Source: Chromera velia (Eukaryota > Sar > Chromeraceae). Taken from it: 60,729 nt of DNA. The stretch lies in assembly GCA_018398765.1 (NCBI GenBank), contig JAHBMJ010005049.1, positions 1 to 60,729 on the forward strand, in the 5' to 3' direction. Below the pieces are notes generated by a model. That model was not told where the DNA came from, made no database searches, and worked only from the letters and a program-made list of their open reading frames with translations. The stretch's first letter is position 1. Every line of letters begins with the position of its first letter. Positions 43,738-53,175 of the stretch are shown here, piece by piece. Both the position numbers and the translations under genes were made by a program.

Positions 43738-45647
43738 CTAAAGGATCCTATCGGTATCTGCACGCACTCCAGACAAAAAGTCACCCACCCCCCCACCCAC
43801 CGACCTGAATCGGTTCTCCGCCACCCATTTGTTCACATACCCGAACACCATCTTTCTCTCCACACCCGGTGCTACCACCGCCCTCCCGTGCAAGACCCGC
43901 CAGTTGTTCGTCACCACCACCGTGTGCTCTGGCCAGTGGAAGTCCTTCACAAAACGGGGGTCCTCTGCCAGGGACACCCACAGCCGGTAGGCCTCCATGA
44001 ACTGGGGGTAGAGCTCAAAGGGGACCGCGCAGACCCCTCGTTTTGTCTCTGACTGTACAACTTTGATCAGCCTCCCGTTCTCGAAGGTGAGAATCGGGGT
44101 GGTGTGGACAAGCTCAAAAGGGTATCCATCGGAGCCTGCGTTGGACTCGGAAATGGGGACCGATACGTGACGCGGCTTTCCGTCTTTTGTATACAGCACA
44201 TTACGACTGGCGTAGGTCAGCTTGACGTCGCGCAGGAGGCGGAATTTATCGGGGTGGTGGATTCGGATGTGTTCTGCTAGTGCAAGTCCGTCAGCCACGC
44301 GACTAGTGACTTTGCCCTGGGCCTGGTACATGAATTGCAGGAACCCCGGAGTGCCGTGGTAGAGGCTGTGGTCGCAATGCATGGACAGAGGGTTCTGCAT
44401 GTCATAGTCCGCACCCTGGTGCTCCGAGGGGTTCGTTCGAATGACCCCACAGTTGTGTTTCCGTACCTGCAACAGACAGAAGTGAGTTGAAGATTCTCAT
44501 GGAATTTGTTTCTCTTCCACGGAGTGAGACAGAGGGGAGAAAGAGAGCCAGGAGGAGACGCGCACGTGAGTGTGTCTGTGTCTGCACGTCGGTGAGACCT
44601 GATGTGACGTATGAAGGACAGAATGGTTGGTGGGCTTGCAGGCTTAGCGGCAGTACATTTGCTCAAGGATTCGTGAATCATGTTCCGAATCTTCTCATTT
44701 TCTGGGCACTGTATTTTTCTGGCTCGGCTCACCGGGTGCTGATTCATTTTTCCGACGAAATCGAAGACCAGAGACTCCAACGGTTTCGCGATTTCGTCCC
44801 TTTCCAGATTTCGGGGGGGCCCCACGTTGGTGATCATGGCAGCACCAGTGATCATCATGTGAGATAGGAACTCCTTTTGCATCTCTTTGTCCGACCGCAA
44901 CACCTGTGCGTCGAACTCTTTCATCTGAAAATCCGAAGAAGCCCAAGGGGTACGGTGGTCAAGGAGGTCGTCGAGCAGTGAGCCCGTGCCACTCGCCAAA
45001 GACGGTGGCGGTGCACCGGGGGCCCCGGCAAAAGGAGCCCTGATCTGCTGACCCACGTACGGGGCCCAGGAGTAGAGCCACTTTGCATTCAGAGTGTCTG
45101 TGTAGGACGGGGGCAAAATTGAGGAGGGATGGCTCCCCCCATCAGCCAGCCGATAGTGAAGAAAGAGGGACCCTCCTTCGTTCTCAATGGAGGCGCCTGC
45201 GACGACAAAGTTTTCGATGCTTAGAACATCTGTGGCTTTTTTCCTGTAGAAATCAGGTCCCACAGAGTTGGGACTGGAGTCCTTCAGCCAGGCGCTGTGG
45301 AATCTGTACACGCTCTCATCTCCAAATTCCACCTCCACTGAGCGACCCCCATCCAACCCCGTGCACCTAACCAGCACCGACTTCCTATCGTGACCGTACG
45401 AAAAGGAAGACAACGGAAGGGGGGCAAACCCTTGTTCCGGTGTCTGGCGGGTCGGGTTTGGTGGCACACTGGGGACTGCCGCGATGAACCCTGGGGGAGT
45501 CCGGTGGACTGTTGGGGGGGAGGAGACGGTGCACGATGAATTCTGAAAACGGAACCCCCCTGCCGCAGCGGCAGCAGCAGCGGGAAAGTATCGAGGCGCC
45601 CTGCCTCCGTGACAAATCGAAGGGAGAGCTCTGGAGAAAAGAAGCAT
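43738..45647 (-). CDS. Gamma-butyrobetaine/trimethyllysine hydroxylase-type 2OG dioxygenase
   Basis: Two exons (45647-44733 and 44466-43738) join in phase 0 for 547 residues. Enzymes of this group are Fe(II)/2-oxoglutarate oxygenases acting in carnitine synthesis. The N-terminus (MLLFSRALPSICHGGRAPRY plus poly-Ala) fits a mitochondrial presequence. Next comes the family's N-terminal domain (VEVEFGDESVYRFHSAWLKD), in which the zinc-binding Cys of animal enzymes are absent (WLKDSSPNS). The oxygenase core has the HxD iron motif in SMHCDHSLYH (His335, Asp337), GFLQFMYQAQG, and the distal His in NNWRVLHGRAV; the C-terminal Arg for 2OG is probably in VERKMVFGYVNKW. Whether it acts on gamma-butyrobetaine, trimethyllysine or another substrate cannot be told. 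It is divergent from a second 2OG oxygenase at 46247. Confidence 0.87.
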
Positions 45648-46246
45648 TTCCGTGAAAAGTCCACTTGTTTGAGTTGACGAATGAAAGAAGCTTCCCTGTC
45701 AGTGGGCGGAAACAAAAATGATAAACTACATAGTGGGCATATCCATTTCGTTAAAATTGTCTCTGGAGATGCCGGGAGTTCTGAGAAGAGATTTATCGAT
45801 GTACGTACTATATATCCGTCAGCACTGTAACTCAGCAGTCCAGTGTCAGACATTCCGTTCTGCAATTATTAATATCATTGAATTATGACACCGTTGACAT
45901 GTCAGCCCTCGAACGGACAGTCCAGCATAGTCCAGGCAGCAGCATTCCGACGTATATAGCGGCGTAGCCGGCCGTGGCCCGCGCGGTGTTTGGGGCATCT
46001 TGGCCGGGGCATCTTGCATGCGCATGCATGGGGCCGCCCGGCCGACACCGCCCCGACACCGAGTGCTTCCTAAGCCTTCCTTGATCTTCCAGGGATTCTT
46101 CCTTGCACATCCTTGCACCAGAACGTCTGTAAAAATCCTTCATCCCTCCCTCAACGTTTTCAGTCCCGGCTTGCTCGTTTGCATGGAGTTTTCGGTGTGA
46201 AACAGAGGCTCTGCTGTTGTATCGGGCTTTGCGAAACTAAGCCAAG
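45648..46246. promoter_or_regulatory. Shared spacer of two divergent 2OG oxygenase genes
   Basis: A 599-base spacer contains a GC-rich core (about 45960-46060, CCGGCCGTGGCCCGCGCGG) and the sequence TGCATGCGCATGCATG at 46015-46030. A bidirectional promoter is inferred from the head-to-head arrangement. Confidence 0.5.
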
Positions 46247-47365
46247 ATGATGCAAGGACTGTCAGTTCTCTTTGGGCGAATCCAACAGGCTCGACGTTGG
46301 TTCTCCCTCTTCTCTCCGAGCATATCCTCTCGACCTTCTTCCCCTAACACGGGAGAGACGGCTGCTGAGATGAGCGGCAGTCTTGTCGGGGACGGCTACA
46401 CTCTCGCTCGGTTCGGCGAAAACTTCGACATCGCAAACGCAGAGGAGACGGCTCAGATCCTGATGCAAACGTATGGTAAAGCCTCAGGTTCCTCTTACAA
46501 TACGGGACTGAGTGTGAATAGGAGGTCCATAGAGGGCTCCAAATTCTTTGATAGCTCCGCAGGAAACCCCCCAGCATTTCCCATCCACTTCCACAATGAG
46601 ATGGCATACTCCCCTCGTTTCCCTAGATACATATCCTTCCTCATGATCGACCCGGCCGAAAGTGGGGGGTGCACAACAGTCACAGACAATATGAAAGTCG
46701 AGAGCCTCCTCTCAGAGTCCCTCAAAGCCAAACTCCGCACACTGGGCGTGCAGTATGTGAGGAATTTGGACGACGAGGCCGATGCGTCCTCCCCTGAATT
46801 CTTTAATTCCTGGCAGCGCTGTTTTTCCCCCTCCCCCGACACCCCTTTTGACACGCTCCTCCATGAGAAGAACGGTCTGCACAGGAACTACTGCGTGCTT
46901 CCCTACTCTGAGAGAAACAGGAAACGGGTGCAGGAAATTACTTGGGCCCCGGCATTCCACCAGCACCCGCGGCTGGGCCCCGTGCTGTTCAATTCCATCA
47001 TGACTCGACATGGGAGCTGGTTGGATGGGCACCCAGTTTTTGATAGTTTCCCTCTCAAAGAGCGCCCATACCACAGCAGGTGGGGAGACGGCACTGACTT
47101 CAGCGATACCGAATATGAAGAGATCTCCAACGCATACAAGGATGCAACGCTGAATTTTTCCCTTCAGAGAGGCGATTTGATCGTGCTCGACAACCTGCGC
47201 ATGTCCCACGGTCGGACCCCGTACACCGGGTCCAGACGGCGACTCGGTGTGATGGTTTCCGATCTTGTCAGTTGGCAGGGGACAGAGGGAGGGTACCCGC
47301 CTCTACCATCAGAGGTTGGGCGGCTGTTTGATGAGTATCGGAACAACCAAAGAGCGCCTGTTTGA
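46247..47365 (+). CDS. TauD/clavaminate-synthase-like 2OG dioxygenase
   Basis: An intronless frame of 372 residues. The core begins after about residue 45. The iron-binding motif is in IHFHNEMAYSPRFPRY (His116, Glu118), with Glu in place of the usual Asp as in clavaminate synthases and some TauD relatives. ESGGCTTVTDN follows, and the distal His and the 2OG-binding Arg lie in GDLIVLDNLRMSHGR and YTGSRRRLGVM near the C-terminus. The first 30 residues (FGRIQQARRWFSLFSPSISS) are basic and Ser-rich without acids and could be a mitochondrial presequence. The lack of introns in an intron-rich neighbourhood is compatible with recent gain, for example from bacteria. Substrate unknown. Confidence 0.85.
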   Translation: MMQGLSVLFGRIQQARRWFSLFSPSISSRPSSPNTGETAAEMSGSLVGDGYTLARFGENFDIANAEETAQILMQTYGKASGSSYNTGLSVNRRSIEGSKFFDSSAGNPPAFPIHFHNEMAYSPRFPRYISFLMIDPAESGGCTTVTDNMKVESLLSESLKAKLRTLGVQYVRNLDDEADASSPEFFNSWQRCFSPSPDTPFDTLLHEKNGLHRNYCVLPYSERNRKRVQEITWAPAFHQHPRLGPVLFNSIMTRHGSWLDGHPVFDSFPLKERPYHSRWGDGTDFSDTEYEEISNAYKDATLNFSLQRGDLIVLDNLRMSHGRTPYTGSRRRLGVMVSDLVSWQGTEGGYPPLPSEVGRLFDEYRNNQRAPV

Positions 47366-47529
47366 TTAGAGAGTTCGAAAGAGGAGAGGACAGCACAGGC
47401 GGGAAGATGGACGGAAGAGTAGAAAAAGAGTCAAGACACGCGTGTGAGGAGACCGTATGAAATAGTTTTGAGTACAGTTTATGGTGGCTGACGTGCCAAG
47501 CATATTGAGGCGCGGAATCAGCGGCCTTG

Positions 47530-47671
47530 CCATGCCTTGCTGTCTTTCTCTCTCTCTTTCTTTTTCTTTCTTTCTTTTTTCTTTCTTTCTCTCTTTCTTT
47601 TCTTCCTTCCTTCCTTCCTTTCTTTCTTTCTTTCTTTCTTTTTTTCCTTTCTTTCTTTCTTTCTTTTTTTC

Positions 47672-47706
<35 letters not shown>

Positions 47707-47716
47707 TTCTTTTTTT

Positions 47717-47751
<35 letters not shown>

Positions 47752-47752
47752 C

Positions 47753-47784
<32 letters not shown>

Positions 47785-48280
47785 TTCTTTCTTTCTGTAT
47801 GTCTGTCTGTCTGTCTGTCTGAAATTTTTTTGTCTTGTCTTCTTTTCTTCTCTTTCTTGTCTTGAGTGGAAGCAGCAGAGGAGTAGCGTGTGAAACCAGT
47901 GATCACGTGAAAGTCTGTCGGGAGGTGGAGAGGCAAGGGGCGCTTAACTCTCACCTTTCGGGCCCTATGCCCACTTTGTCTGAGTTGTCGTGGTGTTCTT
48001 TTGTCTCAGTTGCTTTCTTTCTTTTTGTCTATTGTGTTCATGAAGAAAAGAAGGGAGAAGAAGAAACATATAGTCTGTCTTTCTTTCTTTCTTTCTCTCT
48101 CTCTCTCTCTCTTTCTTTTTCTTTCTTTCTTTCTTTCATTCTTTCTTTCTTTCTTTCTTCCTTCCTTCCTTCCTTCCTTGCTTCCTTCCTCGCTTCCTTC
48201 CTTGCTTCCTTCCTTTCTTTCTTTCTTTCTTTCTTTTCTTTCCTTCCTTCTTTCTTTCTTTCTTTCTTGCTTGCTTTCTG

Positions 48281-48327
<47 letters not shown>

Positions 48328-48790
48328 TTCTTTCTTTCTTTTTTCTTTCTTTCTCTCTTTCTTTTCTTCCTTCCTTCCTTCCTTCCTTCCTTTCTTTCTT
48401 TTCTTTTTTTCTTTCTTTCTTTTCTTTTCTTTTCTTTCTTGCTTGCATTCTTTCTTTTGCTCCTTTTCTCCCAACCTCTCCCCTTCCTTCCTTGCTTGTT
48501 TCCTTCCTTCCTTCTCTGCTTCCTTTCCATTTTTCTTCCTTCTGTGCTTGTCTTTACCTTTTTTTCCTTTCCTCCGGTCCTTCCTTCCTTCCTTCCCTGA
48601 CTTTTTGCTGTTTTTCTTATCTAGCCTCTTTCTTGCGTTCTTTCCTAAGTTGCTTGTTTCCTTCCTTCCTTTCTTCCGCCCTTCATTCCTTTCTTCCCCC
48701 TTTTGTCCCTTCCTTGTTTATCTTCTTTCTTTCTTTCCTCCCTTCCTTCTTTCCTCCCTCCGTTCTTTCCTTCTTTGTTCAGATCTTGGT
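47530..48790 (+). repeat. 1.2 kb (CTTT)n/(CTTC)n polypyrimidine tract
   Basis: Almost the entire stretch is pyrimidine on the + strand: CTTT, CTTTT, CTTC and CT units, interrupted at about 47820-48080 by ordinary sequence including the dispersed repeat core. Long open frames exist in several phases on both strands only because the repeats lack stops; none is a gene. It lies 3' of the TauD-type gene. Confidence 0.92.
48028..48080 (+). repeat. Dispersed repeat core flanked by microsatellites (copy 2)
   Basis: Begins TTGTGTTCATGAAGAAAA, continues GGGAGAAGAAGAAACATA and ends TAGTCTGTCT, then runs into (CTTT)n. It matches the copy at 24647-24698 over about 45 bases with a few substitutions and one small length difference. 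Confidence 0.75.
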
Positions 48791-49855
48791 TCAGGAGTTG
48801 AACTTCAACTCGTTTGAGCTAACGAATTTGAACATTGTAAGACTTGTTGTTATTTGTTATTGATTGATTGATTGATTTCCGCCAGGAATCCGCCTTAACG
48901 CCTTACCGCAATAATTTTTTGAATAGAAATCTAACAGCAAACGAGAAATGTGCGCGACATGTTTTTAATTATTTTCTATTATTTTTAAACAGTTTGATGA
49001 ATTTGTTTAATACATATGGGTACATATGGGTTGCTGTGATAAGTGATAAGCGATTTATTGGTACCCTGGGAAGCTAGAACACTGTTGCTGTTTTGTCTTT
49101 TAGATTTCGCCTCCGCTCTGTTTTCTGACCGATCTACTCTGATTACCTATTCCCGCTGATGTAGAGTTTGTACTAGTTTGTACAGCTATATATAGACGTC
49201 GTAGCATGCTCTTAGTATTACCTTATATCTACACTAAGCTGCACCTTACACTATCTTAGGAAAGGATAGGATTTATATTTGGGGTACCTCCGAGTCCGAG
49301 GTCCACTGCTTAGAAAAGGTTTATACCATCGGCAGCCACATACAGCGCCGTTTTTGGAAAACAACTAAGAGTCAGCTAGTTACCTTATCTCCCAAAGGAC
49401 TGATCGATCAACTAATTTTGCTCTTTTCAGACACCCAGAACATAAAACAGCCACCCTTGTATTACATGGTTGCACGGAACTCGCAACGGGAGTGAGGGAG
49501 TGAATGCGAACTTCAAGTAGTTCTGTAGCTTATACAGGGTTTGCCGCCGTATGCGGGGTGCCGGCGGGCGAAGGTCCGCGCCAGCGCGGGGGGCCTCCGT
49601 TTTGTGACCCGGCCGCCGGTCCGCATGGAGCCGGTTGGGGACGCACGCAGCCATGCATGCATGCAGCGGGCCAACAATATTATAATTCATGCACAGAATG
49701 TCTGACCTTCATTGGCAATTGTGATTGAGTTTCCGTCAAATCCACATTTCCATGAATGTCCTTACAAAGGAACTGAAATATTTCAGGAAGTCTGAAAGGT
49801 CAGGAAAAGGTGCAGAAAAGGTTATCGTGAGAAAAAGATGAGGGGGTGAGAAAAG
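48791..49855. other. Intergenic; AT-rich then GC-rich promoter patch
   Basis: AT-rich sequence runs from about 48830 to 49480 with no coding frame. A GC-rich patch at about 49545-49640 and overlapping TGCATGCA boxes at 49654-49665 lie about 200-300 bases upstream of the transporter start. Confidence 0.5.
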
Positions 49856-51194
49856 ATGCAAAAGATTGTCGTCTGCCTCGCTGGGTTCGCAGCAGGGGCT
49901 GCATGCGAATCCGTTCGTGACAACGATGATGGTTTTGATGGGTCGGCTTCTGGGATCTCCTCTCTGGGCCCTTGTGTTCAACTACGCAGGTATCCTTCTT
50001 GTGTCTCCTTGGCTCGCAGTGAAAGGCGTGCCTTTAAGGGAGTGCTGGGTCGAGTTGCGAAAGAAGATCAAAGAGGACCGGAGAGAGGCCTTCTCTCTCT
50101 TGGGAGCTCTTGTTGGGGTTTGTTGCAACCTGTGTTACTTGTTTGCCCAAGACAGGCTCGGTGCTGCGATCACTTTTGTCGTTGCCATCGCAGCTATTTC
50201 TGTCTTCACTACAATTCTGGATTGCACAGGAATCCTCTGGGCACAGAAGCGGTCACACACGACAATGGAGCTAGTCAGCACCGTTGTCATTGCGCTTGGG
50301 GCCGTTTTGTCCCAGATGGATCGGCTGATTGAGGCAGACCAAAGTTTCAAGGCCGAAGATTTCGCTTTGACGTTTGTAGCAATGACGGGTGGTGTGCTTG
50401 CAGTGGTGCAGTCGGCTTTCAACAAACGGTTGACAGAAGTGCTGACGAATTCTTGGAGGACTGTCACGTGGGCTGCAGTCCTCGGACTGTTCCTCTCCGT
50501 CTTCGTTGCCCTCTGCGTGGAACCCGACCCGGGGTTTGAGAACGTGCAGGGGTCAGACGCGTGGAAGTTCTTTAGTGGTGTAATCAACAGCTTCGGCCTA
50601 GTGACGCGACAGTGGACCCCCAGGTACCTCGGCTTCCTCCTAGCGTTCAAGGTCTCTATGACCGGGCAGCTGGTCGGTGCACTGATCTATGACTCATTTC
50701 TGCACTACCTTGGTCTTGAGAAGAGAACCCCCACAGTATTCCGTCTAATCGGGGCTTCTGTTGTAATTGTGGGTTTGTTTCTTTCAATCTCCATGGAGAG
50801 GTGGAAGAAAACTTTGCGGAGCGTGTCTCGCTCCTTCAGCCGAGTTTTCCGAGGCAAGTACTCTTCTAGTGGAGGAATCGTCAATATCCAAAAAGTGCAG
50901 CCGGGTGAGGAGGGAGTGGACGGGGAGGAAAAGGCAAAAGGTGGTGGGGGGAAGGCAGAGGCAGAAGGGGAAGACGAGAATGCACATGCAAGCGAAGTGG
51001 GACAGGACGTCGACGGGGGGGGGCATGAAGGTCAACCAATAGAAGGGGACCTAGAGGATCTTGCCGCCACCGCTGTAGTCGCCCCCGCGGTACGGCGTTC
51101 GAGTCTTCCCCGCCCGTCTGTCCAGCCGTCTGTAGCAGGAGCGGGAAGGAAGAGTGTGCAGGTCCTCAGCGCTCGGGGAAGTATGGGGAAGTGA
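49856..51194 (+). CDS. DMT-superfamily transporter, YdcZ (DUF606) type, with start frameshift
   Basis: A predicted inner-membrane-type protein with about ten hydrophobic helices in two related halves. YdcZ-type signatures: GRLLGSPLWALVFNYAGIL, then SAFNKRLTEVLTNSWRTV at the start of the second half, and GQLVGALIYDSFLHYLG near the last helices. The C-terminal 120 residues are a hydrophilic, acidic, Gly/Glu-rich tail not usual in bacterial members. The long frame has no ATG before 49926, which would remove the first helix. An ATG at 49856 begins MQKIVVCLAGFAAG in the next frame, exactly the missing helix; removing one G from the GGGG run at about 49895-49899 joins the frames (445 residues). No introns are seen. 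Substrate unknown. Confidence 0.72.
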
Positions 51195-52863
51195 CGACTC
51201 AGATAGTGATGGGGGGGCGGAGGAGGAGGCTGTCGAGCCATCGAGAAATTCGGTGGCGTATCAGAAAAGACTGCGAAACTCTATTCTCAAGCCAGCGTGA
51301 GACGTTGAAGGAAGGTCTATCAAAAATGATGCACAGAGGCTTCAGAAGCTCCAGAATGGCGTGCATGCGCAGTCCGGGCTGGGTCAAACTAGGATCGAAG
51401 AGCCGGGTGGGTGCTTCTGCTCTCCAGATCTCGAGTCAATCTTGAATTCGATCTTTCAGTTAAGGGTGCATGAACATGCAGGAGCTCAGTTCAGAGGGTT
51501 TATCAAAACATGCGTATAGTCAAGAGAAGGGTTGGGAGGCAACCTTTTGCTTTCCGACTGCCTCCATACTTTATGAAAATGCAGATGCAGACGCGTAATT
51601 CATCTGTACTGCTGAATTCAAAACTTTTGAATCAAAAGTTCAAACACGTACGATCAAGGAGCACCACGGCAACATACAGACCGTGACGTAGACTGTGACT
51701 GTAAAGCTGTTATTATAATACATGATCTGGGGAACCGATCGAGATCGAGCCAGATTATTTACTTAACTAAAGCTGAGTTAAAAGCTCTGTATAGACAGAG
51801 TTCATTGCATTGATTACAATTCTAATTGTAACTATATATGCATGTTTTAAAAATTGAAAACCTAATATAGTATACAAAAAAAAATTATGGATTAAGAAAC
51901 TGAATAAATTCAATAAAAAAATGGTTGCAGAATTTTTTTTCTTTCTTTAAATTTGTTACAAGAGTCTGATCATACGACTTTTATGTGACAGACTAGCTAG
52001 GTGACAAATTACGATCAAGAAACTTAAAGCCTCGATCATATGCCAGTGAGCAGTAAGGAAATCATTCTCAGTAACTAGCATTGTAAGAGGTGTTGCTGCT
52101 AGTCAGTGTCTAGGCTAGTTTCTAGGTCAGTGTGTGCACTACCAAGTGCTAGCACTAATGCTATAGTCAGGCAGGCTGAGACAGCTAATCTTATTGCACT
52201 GGCAGTCCGGGTATAGACTAGGGATAACTACGGTATAATCCGTATAGTAGACCTTAATTCAAGCTGAAGACATTGAATAGTCATCATAATAAATGGAAAA
52301 CTGTAACAAAAACTTTACTACTTGAGAGTATAATCGATGTGTACAGACTACACAGTACTACATACTGGCAGTACAGTGTACTATGTACATAATAATCCTA
52401 ACATTATTTATATCTTAAATCACAACATGCTCTAGAACCTAGTCTAGAACATGCTATTAAAGCTAGTATCATAGTAGTAATAATACTGTAGTATGAACGG
52501 CTCAGACATCGGCTCTGGGAATTAGACTAGGAATCAGAAAGGATCGAATCAGCTTTAAAGCCTCTGTACGTTGCCAACTAGGTTGCCAATGAACTTTAGC
52601 ATCAACTTCAACTTCCGCTGCGTTGACAAGATAAAAGCCGCCCTTGAATGACCGCCATTGAAGTGCACTGGCATTACTGGGTGACTCTGGGTCTGCCAGT
52701 GGGATCATCTAATGCGCATCAGCAGGCAGAGTCCAACGACACTCGTTTACAAAACAGACCAAAAGACATCTGCACGGCAAAAGCTCGTATACATAGTAAA
52801 AAGGAGACCAGTGACGTATGCACACGCACAAATGTTCCCTTTCTGCATGCTAATCTACAGGTC
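51195..52863. other. Intergenic AT-rich island between convergent genes
   Basis: From about 51450 to 52850 the sequence is AT-rich and contains many short self-complementary words (for example ACTACATACTGGCAGTACAG near 52358). No coding frame, terminal repeat or target duplication was identified. Confidence 0.5.
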
Positions 52864-53115
52864 CTAATCTGATTCCGAAGAGTCCGATGCGGTGTCCCCA
52901 CCCGCTCCCGGCCGGTCCATATTGCGCTGGGAGACTGTCAGTCTTCCCTGCCTGGTCTGCCTCCCAGAGGATTGCCCTCCCGAGTTGCCCTTCCTGCCTC
53001 CCCCCCTCGAAGAGCCGTGCTGAGTTCCATTCCCTGCCAGCCTGTGGGACTCGGAGGCTGTCCCTCCGGCTGCCTCCTCATCGTCTGCATCATCTGCAGG
53101 TGCACGCACGGCACG

Positions 53116-53175
<60 letters not shown>

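Noticed and set aside
47481-48863. Long open frames (up to about 340 codons) on both strands, Phe/Leu/Ser- or Lys/Arg/Glu-rich
   Set aside because: They are translations of (CTTT)n and (CTTC)n repeats, which lack stop codons in several frames; no protein character outside the repeat.
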